64,000 bases of DNA from Bugula neritina. Lineage: Eukaryota > Bryozoa > Gymnolaemata > Cheilostomatida > Bugulidae. Positions 38,934 through 51,224 of the stretch are shown here, one piece after another. Below the pieces are notes generated by a model. It saw nothing but the letters and a program-made list of their open reading frames with translations, was not told the DNA's origin and searched no databases. Numbering within the stretch: position 1 is the stretch's first letter; each line of letters opens with the position of its first letter. Position numbers and translations under genes: made by a program. Where the stretch lies: contig OZ037766.1 of the NCBI GenBank assembly GCA_964035545.1, positions 10,859,722-10,923,721 on the forward strand, in the 5' to 3' direction.

Positions 38934-39449
38934 GTCAACGCATTAGCTTTCAAAATGCAGCTGAAAATACGCCCAACCATGCAAAGAGAGAAGGTAAAAT
39001 TGAGCATAGTTCAACTTTCAACTTTTATTAATAGATTAATCTTATCAGATATATCTTGGTTCATGGTCAAATGTCTGCAGATAAGTAAGTATGATAATGC
39101 CTTCGATCTGGTTAATACAATCAAAATAAACAAACAGGTTGGCATGCGTTATCTAAGGTCTAGTTCAACAGCAAAATAGAAAAGTTGCAAATAATTTAGT
39201 ATTCTTGATCAGCAATTAAACGAAACGTCCATTAAGCTAGAAACTATCATGTATTTGCTAAAAATAATTCAAACCAATAATTTGTGAAGTGTTTATTTAT
39301 AAAGTCAAAAAATGTTTGAAGAATAGAACTGGGCATGTATTATTTACATTTATTATTATAAAAAGTAGAATATAAAAAAAATTGAGTTTAATATATATTG
39401 GCGTTAATTAGAAGAGTAGGGTTTGTTAGTTTAACATAATCAAACACAG
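38934..39449. other. spacer between the tandem paralogs
   Basis: This 516-bp spacer holds the 3' flank of paralog B and the promoter region of paralog A, both on the minus strand. It is AT-rich. TTTATT words (AATAAA on the minus strand) occur near 39294 and 39347 as possible poly(A) signals for paralog B. No TATA box was assigned with confidence. Confidence 0.5.
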
Positions 39450-42400
39450 CTACCCCCAGACATTCTTATTGTAACAGGAAGTAGTATCAAAACCATCGCA
39501 ACAGAATTGTGAATCGAATATAGCTCCATCGTCTACAGCACTTCCACATTCAGATGGTCTCGATTGCATGACAAGGTTGATAGGGGTGTTTACTTCATAG
39601 CCCAGGTTTGAACAGATGGCAGATTCTGGAAGCAACATCATACTATTTACTTCATTATAATGCTACACCACAAGAGATATGAATATGAGTATGAATGTAT
39701 GAATATAATTCCAAAGGGAGTAGCCGTGGTGCAGTGGTTAGAGCAATGCCTTCACATTTCACTAAGCCAGCGGTTTGAGTGCACTTCATCGATGATGTTA
39801 GGAAGAGCATTCTGTCATAATTGCTCCTGTGCCACATATAAATAAATCAACAGCCCACTTTGAAAAATGCCCTTTCTAACAGAGGTTCTCACAGGGACAG
39901 TGACTCTAAACTTGCATGAGTTTTTGTAAATGTCATTCAAATAAATTTCTCTCTAGTAGGTTAAAAAGCAGTGACTATAAGTTTAAGCAAATTTGTAGAC
40001 CTCAAAATACTAATGTTCTAAATCTTAGATAGTAAGAGAGACCTACCATAAAATGGCATATCTTCATCAATCACAAATCTTTCCACTACAACAATAGAAT
40101 TTATAAAACTTGACACAAATTAAAGTAACCCATCAAAATAAGCAATAAAATACACGATTATTGGTTTTCCTAAAATACTGAATTGAAATAATATAGGTGA
40201 CTTATGAGCATTACAAACTGGCGGCCTTTCGATAATAATTTTGTAGTGCATATTAATTTTAAAGTAATTTTTGCTGATTCTCCAAATTAAATTTTACCAA
40301 ACCTACCTTTTTGCTGGCATTTAACTTGGCAGATGTCACGAGCTTCACCACAATTGCGCACTTTAGACGTGCTGACGGAAGGAAAACCACCAACAATATC
40401 TGATACTCTCATAGAGTCAAAGCTAGCATGAAATGTATTCTCATACTGAAGGCCAACAGAACAAATGCATCTAAAAATTATATAATATATCGTAGTATAC
40501 TATAGCAATATATTTTATAAATTGACTTGCTAAATTTTAAGCAGGTAAGTAAATAACAAAAAATTATCTGGTCAAAAATTTGCATGTGCTAAACTCTGAT
40601 GTTGGCTCTTTGAGTTGTTTAACTGGAAGCTCAAGATATTATTTTAGTAAAAAAAGTAATCCATAAAAATTTCCCCAGTCTTAAATTTTATGCTACAAAA
40701 CTTTATTATAATATAAGATTATGTTTACATCCAAACTAAGTTAACTTATAATAATGTAGAAATTTAATCCAGTTGATTTCTATTTTTCAAAGATACATAC
40801 CAAACAACCGGATTATAAAGCATGCCATTCAACTAAAATATTGAAAATGCATTTTGAAAAAGTTTTTTTTACTAAAACATACTTGTATTTTTTTAGTCCT
40901 TTTGCCCTCTTAGTAGTAGGGGGGTCAGTGTAATACATGAACGGCGTTGTAGTGTATTGGTCAAGTAGAGACTGACAGCTAGTGTAATATGGGTCACGGT
41001 ATGGCAAGAGGTTTCCGTAGAAATCATTCGTCCAATCATATTGGGCAAACTGGTCATGATGTCCTCCAGCGCAGCAAAAATCTTTTTTCAAAACTTGGAC
41101 CAGCGTCTGATGATGTACATTACGGCACTGTACGTTATCCAATGCGCTATAAACTTCCAATATTGAAAGATCTTTTCCCACATCTGGATTGAACTGAGTG
41201 TTTATTTTTGTACACACGTCATTGGCTGCAAAACGTTGAAATCTAAGCATTATTTGACTTTAAATAATTTATTAACAGTTAAATATTATTGCCTTAGGTC
41301 ATCACAATTATAAAAGATATCAATAGATTGAGAGTAGAAAACACTTGGTTAATGCTTTCTAAAGAACTGCAGAAACATTAGACATCTGTTAACTTACACC
41401 AATTTTGTATTTTTATAATTTGATTATGTGCAACAAAATATTTATAATAGCTTACCAATTTTTTCAACTAGTAAAGCAGGATCTTGAGGTTTCTTGCCAG
41501 CTAGCCCATTCACTGCAAAATGTTTATGTTTATGTTTAATACACAAAATACAATCTATATTGAAAGTAGAGATAAAATCTAAAGTTGCGTTTATACCTTC
41601 ACGATTTTCGGTCAAAAATTCAATTTGGCCGGGTTGAAATTTCTCCGAGTTGCATTGCATTGTAAAAGCCACTCGTTGAAATTTTTGTACTGCGATAACT
41701 TAATCGGCCAATTTTAGAATAGGAGTAATAACTCCTTGTAAACATCGTTATTTAGTTATTACTTTGGCGATTAAACAACGTACTTATACGGTTATAATTA
41801 TATAGCCTACGCCTTCTCAATTATCGCTTTTATGCTTTCCGCTTCACTAATTCACGACGTTTACAAAGGGCATCAAATAGCTATTATGCGAGTCAAATTT
41901 CAATTTCGAAAAGTGAGCAACCGCATCAATATGATTTCAACGAGTTTCAGCTTGACTATAAAGGGGTACCCGGACAAGCATTATTAACTTAAACTCGGTA
42001 CTTTTTTCAGCAGAGGTATAAACGCAACTTTATGTTGTTAGAATTAAACTAGTAGTTTTACACGGAAATATTTGAAGCAAAGTAAGAACTTTTAGTGCAA
42101 CATAAATATAAGTTAGATTATGGATAGCACTTCCATACTGTTCAGTGCTGCACGCATAGAATTAGCCTAAAATCAAGACTCGGCTACAACAGATTCTCAA
42201 GTGAAACCTTATTTCTGTGTAAAGTCTTGATTGCACACCATTATATGCTTACAAAACTTGAGACACTGTTGCTGACACTGGCTTTCTGCAGATGAACAAG
42301 ATGAGAAGGGTATGTCAGCAGTATAGACGGGATAAAATCTTCTCTCCTTGTTGAATTTCTTAGTTCCATTATAATATACTGGAACACACTTACACCTATT

Positions 42401-45400
42401 ATAAAAATACAACCAAAACAAATCTAACAACGATGCATTCTATTATGCATATACACTATACAGTAATATGTGGTTTTGATTCTAAAATTCCAAATTAGTA
42501 TCATAATCAATATTTTTATTTTGAAAAAAAATTAAGTTAAATAAATTATAACACCCTATCTTAAGCAATTTGAGTGCCTAAAATTAGTTTCCAAGAAAAA
42601 TTTGTTAAGCATTCATGACAGCCTCGCAAAGCTTGCACAATTTGCTAATTTTGAAACTTGCTGTTTAATTTAATTCCATAAATATAAAAACCGACACAAC
42701 CTACAAGTGATTGTTTTCAGTAAACATAAGGAAAAGCTAAATGAAATCATATTTGGTTCATTTTCTTAAAAGTATTATTTGTGAAAAATAAAAAGAACTA
42801 AATCAAATTTGATATTAAAATTCAAACTTGCAATATAACCAATTACCATCCAGGAATTGCACTACAATTAGCTGTGATTGGCCAAAGCTTGATTGTAAAA
42901 CTAGGTCAACTTTCTGTTGATTGCAGGCCATTCAATACAATGGCTTCTTTCTAGGGCCACAAAAATTTGTCAAAGCGTACTATTCTATGGTGGCAATAAT
43001 ATTTTCAACCCAATATCGAAACTTGCCTACATGAGCGTAGTAATAAAAGAAATATAACAAATTGCGGTACTTACTTTATGGTACCGGTTGGAGAGGGGGG
43101 TGTAGTAGTACTTGTAAATTTCACAGACGTTTCACTAGTGGGTTTGGTTCTCAAACTAAAATATTAAAAACATACCAGATGACAACTTGCTTGTTATTAT
43201 GACAAAAATATTGTTCTAATCATTACTAAGTAAAACATACTGTAAAACACCATTTAAAATTTCTGAAAAAGCTACAATGAGTTGGAATTTGTTTTATGAT
43301 CAATTCATAAAAAAAATTACTTTACTTTAAATAATGTATTATTTTAAATACTTTATATAGCACATAATTCTTAAACTATTGAGACATAGTGTCAACCAGT
43401 TTACTTTGCCCTGACCTTGTAGATGGTACTGTCGTAGTGAAACAAGGCACACGATTTCCTTTGTCATTGCAACAGAAATTGTTTTCTATTTGGTGTACTT
43501 GAAGTGGGTCAGCAGTACATTGGGGAAGATGGCTGAAGACATGCAGTTTGACTCCTGGAGCTGTTATTGTTTTGTTGTAGTCTTCACAGACAGAGTCACC
43601 TGGTTCCAACAAGTATGTATATCAAAGTTAATGCTAAGCTTACATTCATTACCTTATTTACTATTCCTAGCATTAAAACAACAAACTCAGCTTGAAAAGT
43701 GGAAAACATCCTTTACTTCTAGCCAGCCTCTTATAACTAATTTGCTTATTTTTACTATATATACATATATACAATATATAAAACCAAGAAGCTATTATTA
43801 CTCTAAAATTTACAATTTGTTGTTGCAATTGCTTGGGGTTTTGTTATATACGCTTGTGCAATTTCTATAGTATTGTAACTTATTTTTAAAATCATGTTTA
43901 ATAGTGCAAGAAAAATAGTTAGAAGTAGGATTTTTTTATTTTGCAATCACCAGTTCAGATTTTATGAAATAGTTGTATAGCACAAGAAGTTACTCCATCC
44001 ACTAACTGAAAAGTCCTAGATCCAAACTCCGAGTTAAGAGACAAAATATGGTAGCTATAAAAATTCAGTTGTTAAATATGTCGTGAATTGTGGCACATAA
44101 TATATAACCTTGACTTTGTGGTTATTTATTTAACATAGGTTTCAGCTTCTTTCTGTTTTAATTGAATGTAACCACTAATTAGAAAAAACTCAACTTCATT
44201 TAAAGTCCCTAATCCTGTAAGAAACTCTGATGGTAGGAGTTTTATGCAGCCTTATAGGGGCAGTGCTGCTCAAACCACTTTAGTTGGGTTTCGGGTAGTT
44301 CAAAGTAGTACAGCAGGAATGATGACTGCACCAATAAATCACTATGAATTCGCACTTATGAACTAGTGTGTAGGCTAAGCCAGTGCTTTAATTACCAATA
44401 TGCACTGAGGCTGTTCTCTGAATGGCCATTTATGAAATACTAAATATAAATAAATTGCTAAACTTGAAAGCAATGTTAAAAGTCTCAGTTTTTTTAAAAT
44501 CAAATACGATATACAACATTTTAATAATATTATATTTAATAATTATGTGCCATGCTTAAACCATACGCTGCATAAAACAATATTATAGCTGCTTATTATG
44601 TGTCATAATAAATAAAATACCTAGAGGCTTCAGCAGCTGGGGTCGCTGACTGGGGTCAAGTTGAAGGTACTTGAGGAAGTCATTCCTTGTGACAATCATA
44701 TCCAAATCGTCACTACTGCTCACCCTTGTAACAACGTCTGCAAATAAATTCATAACTGCTATACCAATTTTGCATCACATCTCTTTTTTTCTGTAAAATT
44801 ATATGTTATTTTGGATAACCAGCTTTAATCTAGTTTTATATAGTAGTATGACTTGTTTGGCAATCGTCTTACATAATCTGACGTAGCAGTATAATACTAA
44901 ATTAAGCATTTTATACTTTAGTCTGATGCAAGAGTGCAACCACAACATGATTTTCCACAAATAAATACATTTTTAGGCAGTTTTAATTTTGAATAATTTG
45001 CCATACAATAAACCCCCACCTCTATATTAGAGGTAAATGTTTATACAATTATTAGATAAAACATAACAAAAAAGCACACTTACAAAGTTGACAAAATTCC
45101 GTACACCTGGCTTCGGCAAACGAGCATGCTGACTTTTTAGATGACAACGGCAAGGTAATAGCATAAGGTAGCTGAGGAATGATAGTTGGAAATGTTTTAG
45201 AGATATGGTAAGAACCTTGCTGTCTAAACCCTAAAGAACAGGTGCATTGAAAAGATGTTGGGGTGGTAGATACTGTGATTGTTGATAAAGTTGATGGTTC
45301 AGTTGTTGGTTTAGTTGTTGGCTGAGTGGTTGGCCTAGTAGTTGGTTTAGTGGTTGGCCTAGTTGTTGGTTTATTAGTTGGCCTAGTAGTTGGTTTAGTG

Positions 45401-48177
45401 GTTGGTTTAGTGGTTGGTCTGGTAGTTGGGTGAGTGGTTGGCCTAGTAGTTGGTTTAGTGGTTGGCCTAGTTGTTGGTTTATTAGTTGGCCTAGTAGTTG
45501 GTTTAGTGGTTGATTTAGTGGTTGGTCTGGTAGTTGGTTTAGTGGTTGGTTTAGTTGTTGGCTTAGTTGTTGGTTGAGTGGTTGGCCTAGTAGTTGGTTT
45601 AGTGGTTGGTTTAGTGGTTGGTTTAGTGGTTGGCCTGGTGGTTGGTTTAGTGGTTGGCCTAGTGGTTGGTTTAAAGGTTGGTTTATTAGTTGGCCTAGTA
45701 GTTGGTTTAGTGGTTGGCCTGGTAGTTGGTTTAGTGGTTGGCCTAGTGGTTGGTTTAAAGGTTGGTTTATTAGTTGGCCTAGTAGTTGGTTTAGTGGTTG
45801 GTTGAGTGGTTGGCCTAGTAGTTGGTTTAGTGGTTGGTTTAGTGGTTGGCCTGGTAGTTGGTTTAGTGGTTGGCCTAGTGGTTGGTTTAAAGGTTGGTTT
45901 ATTAGTTGGCCTAGTAGTTGGTTTAGTTGTTGGTTGAGTGGTTGGCCTAGTAGTTGGTTTAGTGGTTGGTTTAGTGGTTGGTTTAGTGGTTGGCCTGGTA
46001 GTTGGTTTAGTGGTTGGCCTAGTGGTTGGTTTAAAGGTTGGTTTATTAGTTGGCCTAGTAGTTGGTTTAGTGGTTGGTTGAGTGGTTGGCCTGGTAGTTG
46101 GTTTAGTGGTTGGTTTAGTTGTTGGCTTAGTTGTTGGTTGAGTGGTTGGCCTAGTAGTTGGTTTAGTGGTTGGTTGAGTGGTTGGCCTGGTAGTTGGTTT
46201 AGTGGTTGGTTTAGTTGTTGGTTGAGTGGTTGGTTTAATGGTTGGCTTGGTAGTTTGTTCAATGATTGGTGGTGGAAAAGTTTTTGATACAGGTTTAATT
46301 GGCACAGGAAGGGCGCTGAGTTTGGTTGTCAATTCTTCTTGCTGTTCTGTATGCTGCACTGTTGTGGTGGTCAAATTTTCTGTGAAGCCAGTATTATCAG
46401 AGCCAATGGTGGTGGGAATCAATGGCCACTTCAGTTCCTCTTCAGCGTTAATCAGCTCTGCAACATTTCAGGCAAATTTTATAGCATTTTTATTTGTTGT
46501 TGAAATAAATGTGTACCTCCAGCAACACTATCTTTTTTGTTTGCTCACAATAGGATAGCAATAAAAACTATATAGATTGAATGCTTTAAGCTGTATTTAC
46601 AGAATTCAAAATACTAACTAAGAATATTTTTTCATGATGCTTCGCATAAAACAGAACTAGTTATATGACAGAAAATAATATGGTATAAGGACTTGATACT
46701 AAAATTTAATAATATTTCTAAAACTGGAAGATAAAGAGTTGTCTGATGTGCACAACAATAAATAACAGAATTCTTTATAACGAATAATTAGCAAATTTTA
46801 AATTGGTGAAGAAGGATGGCTTGACAAATAATTTTAACAGATAAAGATCTTACAAATGCTGAAAATGAAAAATGATGACTATTGAAGCGGTTTCTATTGA
46901 CTTTAATCTCAAAAAAACATCATTATTTTAAACAGCTTCAAACTTGAACATATCAAATCTTGTCAACAATTCATTTTAATAAGTGGTAAAAGTTAACAAC
47001 TGAAACCCATACATGAAACCAGCAGCCTATATATTTCATTGACGGCCACAAACAATCACCACATCTTCTATTCAAATATTGGTAAAACAGTAACTGCAAG
47101 TGAATTACATACTAGTACTATAGTCAAGAAGTAAATCACTCTGCTGCCATGTATCCTTGCCATTATGTTCAAAACGGAATTTGTATGCAGTGGTGTCACC
47201 ATCAAACGTTAAGGGCACTGGCTGAGCCTCAAATATCTTGTTGCCACAAAAATATGGAGACGATGAAAAAATCGGTTCATTAACACCATTTTTCTGGTGC
47301 CAGATCTGCAGTGTTGTACTACATTCAATAAAATCTATCATCTGCAACATATGTAACAACTTCATCATTAATAAATCATGTAACTTCATCGTGAATACAG
47401 AGTTATAATACAAATTGAAAAGTTGTGTGCTTTATATAATTAAAAAAGTCTAACCGAAATTGGTTCATGGGGAAATTTTATCATTAAACAATTGTAACAA
47501 CTGTGTAAAGTAGGTCTATATAATTATTAGCTTTTAGAAACAAGAATGTGCCTAAAGACTTCTAGGCACATTTTTGTTTAAAAAAATATTTAGCAGATTT
47601 AAATATGTTATACTTTAAGAGTAAAAACATACAATAAGGCGTATATGCAGAGATAGGCCTTTTCCAGCTACCAGTCTAACTTCACAGCTATTAGGGATAG
47701 AACCTGTGACATCGCCATCTGACTGCAGGCTGACAAATCCATTTACTGATGACTCACCAAGAACTACTGTCTCCGCACACTTATCAAGAAGTTTCACTAT
47801 AACGTAGCAACAAATAAGTCTTTCAATAAGTGTAATAAAAATAGAATACATCTTTTCTATAATCTGGATTATATTTTGCTATAAGTAAGGCAGGCAGCTT
47901 GACATATAATACTGGAAATGCTAGTCTATAAAACAGCATATAATATATATTTCTTTCTCACCTTTCTTCGCCATTTTTTGATCAGGTGGCGAAGCATACA
48001 ATATATATAAATTTTGCAATTTGGATTTTATATTTTTGCCGAAGCAGCTCTGTTGAACCTGCAGGTCTGCTTAATATTTGTAATTAAAGTAGTATTATAA
48101 GACTTACCATCAAATGTCTGCAAGGAAGAGCCGGCATTAAAAATACCAAACAGCAAGAGTAACAGTTTAAAAGCCAT
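39450..48177 (-). CDS. secreted CUB / basic mucin / three ten-Cys-module protein (paralog B)
   Basis: This is the tandem paralog of the gene at 27778-38933. Thirteen exons: 48108-48177, 47633-47796, 47113-47341, 45084-46457, 44621-44737, 43416-43599, 43075-43155, 42253-42395, 41456-41512, 40883-41225, 40307-40470, 40047-40085, 39450-39625. They total 3141 nt, or 1046 aa. A signal peptide (MAFKLLLLLFGIFNAGSS) precedes a CUB domain at about 24-154 with SSPYFCGNK and LLLDYST. Residues about 216-545 are nearly pure PTTK/PTTR/PTTQ tetrads, strongly basic. Ten-cysteine modules lie at about 559-712, 740-920 and 921-1046, each with C-x6-C-x3-C and FCC. Exon 7 is an 81-nt Ser/Thr/Pro linker. Exons of 117, 143 and 176 nt match paralog A exactly in length and phase. 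The function is unknown. A matrix, mucus, adhesive or defence role would fit the architecture but is inference. Confidence 0.82.
39713..39930 (+). mobile_element. tRNA-derived SINE, copy 3
   Basis: The head AGCCGTGGTGCAGTGGTTAG has the best A-box of the three copies; the B-box is decayed (GCGGTTTGAGTGC). The central TGTTAGGAAGAGCATTC, then TGCTCCTGTGCCACATATAA and the 3' GTGACTCTAAACTTGCATGA match the other copies. It is intronic in paralog B. Confidence 0.8.
44215..44400 (-). mobile_element. possible degenerate tRNA-headed SINE
   Basis: Read on the minus strand, the stretch from 44397 down begins GGTAATTAAAGCACTGGCTT and continues to a B-box-like AGTGCGAATTCATAG. This resembles the head of the SINE at 37021 (GGTTAGAGCACTGGCCTAG). 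The body downstream does not match the three clear copies, so it may be another family or a strongly decayed copy. Confidence 0.35.
45285..46275 (-). repeat. coding 12-bp repeat array of paralog B (PTTK/R/Q tetrads)
   Basis: About 82 tandem 12-bp units encode PTTK, PTTR, PTTQ, PTNK and PTFK. Larger blocks such as PTNKPTFKPTTRPTTK recur at least four times, which indicates duplication of multi-unit segments. The region is almost free of acidic residues. Unit length in multiples of three keeps all lengths in frame, so array size could vary between individuals without breaking the gene. Frames open on the other strand here are artefacts. Confidence 0.92.
47538..47579. other. short perfect-stem hairpin
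   Basis: Arms AAACAAGAATGTGCCTA and TAGGCACATTTTTGTTT pair over 17 bp with one mismatch around an 8-base loop. It lies in an intron of paralog B between exons 2 and 3. It is shorter than a usual animal pre-miRNA hairpin, and it could be a foldback remnant. Confidence 0.6.
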
Positions 48178-50134
48178 TCTTGATCTTAGTTTTTATTAGT
48201 ATTACTTCAATAACCCTGGTGAAAGATGGCAGCTTTTGTCACAGTTTATTACTTATCTGTTTAATTAAGTATGAAGTGGATGCTAGAGAGTATTAGTGCA
48301 GTGTTAGATTCATCTGCAAACTTCAATATCATGAATATCAAAGGTGAAGGTTAATCTGATAAAGGCAGGAAGATAACTTTTGGATTTAAGAGACATTGTG
48401 TCTATGAGGTAGCCAAAAGATATAAATAGAGTGGCTGATGTCACCAGATTGCAATCTTCATATTATGATCAACAGGGTCAATGTCAAGTGATGACAACAG
48501 ATAACATACTAGCAGATATAGTTAAACTTTTGTAAATCCTTTTATACTAAGAATAAAAGTAATGCTTATATTATTTATGAGATCTACTAAAAGAGTACAA
48601 GTTGTCTTCTTTTATTAAACAAGTGAAACCCAGTCTAATATAGTTTTTTGCTAATTAAATAGGAAATGTTTATGTGAACCAACAAGGGATTTGGCTATAA
48701 AAACATGATTAGAGCATTCTTAACCATTTCTATGTTATTGCAAACCTGCCCACACATCTCTGTCCTCTATACAGATGTCTTTATAGTTTAATAGAATATT
48801 TACATGCTGTGAAAACAGGACTCACTTCTGTTGAAAAACATGAGCTGGCACTGTACCTCAACAACGGTGAACTTACTTGACAAAGTTACACTTTATTAGA
48901 AAGATTGCAACTTGTGAGGCTTGCCTCAGCTTTTACTTTTCTTGAGAGATAACTCCAGAAAGCCAAATGTATATATTTTTGTTACATTACTCAGCACAAA
49001 GTGATGCAGAGCAATCACATTTTTGTGAAACGAGTGAAACTTTTCTCCACAAAAATTTTGCAAAACCAGCTGGTGGTTACTGCCCTATAAATATAAAATT
49101 ATTTTGAGCAACCAAAAGACCTCATCCGATTCTTATTCTGCCCTAATCAACAATTGATCAACTTTAAGAGTAGTGCAGTTTGAGCAAGGCTTTAGGAATA
49201 TGGTAAAGATATAGTAAAGTTGGTCTCCTATAGGCCTAGAATATACTTTTACTTTTTTACTATGCAATTATTTGTATATAATGAGAGATCTCAATAACAG
49301 ATCTGTACAATACTTCACACGGGAAGTAACTAAGCCACAAATTCATATAAAGCACAATAATATTACTAGCTGATGGATATAGGTATACAACATTAAACTA
49401 CACATGTGGCATTAATAAGTCAACTAAGAAAATCTAGCCTAAATCTCTCTCTACTCAAGTCTTTCCTTGACGACAAATTATAAAATATGCTTCATTTTGT
49501 AACTTAATTGGGTTCACAGTTGGTTTCAGTTTATCAACAACTAATGAACAGAAGTACCAGCCTGTTTGAAATATAGTGCAGTGTGAAAAAATGAGAAAAT
49601 AATATTAATATATTACATAAATTTTATTTAAATATAGAGACAAATGTTGTTTATGAATGAAATGCTTTCAGAGTCAATAAGAATCAATATTTATAACCTT
49701 TTTATTAAATTAAACCATGGCAAGCTGGCAAACTTTGCAAACATACATAAATTTACATATGGCCATTAAAAAGATTAAATCACAACCAACTTCCACAATA
49801 TCTTCAAAACCAAACTAACATCTCTAGACTCTGGTAAGAGAAGAGGTTTTGTATATCAGAATGTACCAGTAAATTAGTAAAGAGTTCATTAAATACTGTT
49901 CTAATAACAAAGTTGTCTTCCCTAGAAAACAGCAAGTGTTTCACTCCCACATGCTCATTTATATTGCCTACGTGGATGCGACTACTTATTAAACATAGTG
50001 ATATACGTATATTACCTAGATTACAGTAGTAAGCATACGTTTACAACCGCACAAATACATAAATACTTGAATGTTAAATGATTACAAAAATAATGTCATT
50101 TGCCACAATTTTTATATAAATAAAATTCAATTCA
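48178..50134. other. intergenic, upstream of paralog B and downstream of C18orf32
   Basis: About 2 kb of AT-rich DNA. The paralog B promoter should be near 48200-48500 and the 3' UTR of C18orf32 near 49700-50134. No exon or repeat could be supported. Confidence 0.5.
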
Positions 50135-51224
50135 CTAGTCCTTCTTTTTATCAGCAACGTCAGCTGTATGTCCATTCAACTTCACATCTTGAGTAACACC
50201 ATTTTCATGTGGATTTTCATCACCCTGGAGAATAGAACATATACTCAATAGCAATTTAAAGAATAGTGTGAGCAACTGTTAACAAGCATTACAATAACCA
50301 ACTTTCAATAAATCTTATTCAGTTGTCAGAAATAATATAAATGATAAAACTCTTTAGAAGTGTACATACTCTTGAAACACTAACACGGTTTCACAATATA
50401 TGATATTAGCGACGTAAAAACTTACAATAATGTAACTATGTTATTACATAACTGGCCGAAGCTATTTGTTTTTTTTTAAAAATCATCTTGTACCTAACAT
50501 CAAACTTGCAGAATTTTATAATATTTTCATAACTCGGCTCAACAGCCAGCCATGATCACCTATATTATGTGTTTGTAAAACAATAATTTGATCAAACTAT
50601 ATCATCTTCCAAATAACCTTATTTCATCTAAAAAATATAAAACCCCATCAAATGTTGAAAAAACGTTATTGGTAGTTTACCATAGCAGTAACTATAGAAC
50701 AAAAATAGCATAAGAAAAAACCTGACAAAGAGGCTGCGTGACTACTTGGCATACCTGCTAAGTGAAACCGACAGCAGTTGTCATGAGTAGGCAACTTACA
50801 TTCTATTCAATTATCGTGGTTACTAAGTTAGATCTAATGCAAAATATTTAAGATAAGAGCCTTTACCAACTGTATGAACAAATGATAATCCCACAGTGGA
50901 TATGAAAACATGTAAGCATAAGCTAAATGTTGCTAGCATTAAACCTATCATGTCTAAAATTGTTTAATCAATTTTGATTATTCACAAGAAAATCAGGTAG
51001 GATAAACAACAAACATTAGATACCTTTGATGTACTAAATGGACATTTTAAGCCAGCAGTAGAAGAATCCTGTGCCGATTGAGATGTATTTTCGTCAGATT
51101 TTGTAACAGCCGGGGTTGGAGTAGTTCTGAAGTATTTGTCTATTATAGGCATCACAAATGGGCGAATCCAGGAGTGCCACACGTAGAGTAAGGCAGGGAT
51201 AACAATGCAAGATATACAAACCAT
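50135..51224 (-). CDS. C18orf32: C18orf32 / UPF0729 small ER and lipid-droplet protein
   Basis: Two exons, 51024-51224 and 50135-50224, encode 96 aa. The N-terminus MVCISCIVIPALLYVWHSWI is the family hallmark: human C18orf32 begins MVCIPCIVIPVLLWIY and is about 76 aa. This hydrophobic, Cys-containing N-terminus acts as a membrane hairpin or anchor; the human protein has been placed on the ER and lipid droplets and linked to NF-kB activation and GPI-anchor biology. The middle, residues about 36-90, is polar and poorly conserved and slightly longer here. The end ADVADKKKD matches the conserved CDKKKD tail, which resembles an ER-retrieval type lysine motif. A possible 5' UTR intron ends at CTCCCAG just upstream of the ATG. 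Identity is firm; the exact role remains poorly known in any animal. Confidence 0.9.

Noticed and set aside
45231-46558. Other-frame and antisense open frames (PLNQ, GWFS, VVGL repeats) in paralog B
   Set aside because: They are by-products of the 12-bp PTT repeat, which lacks stops in several frames.
48200-50100. Hidden gene upstream of paralog B
   Set aside because: I looked for splice-bounded open frames with family resemblance on both strands and found none.
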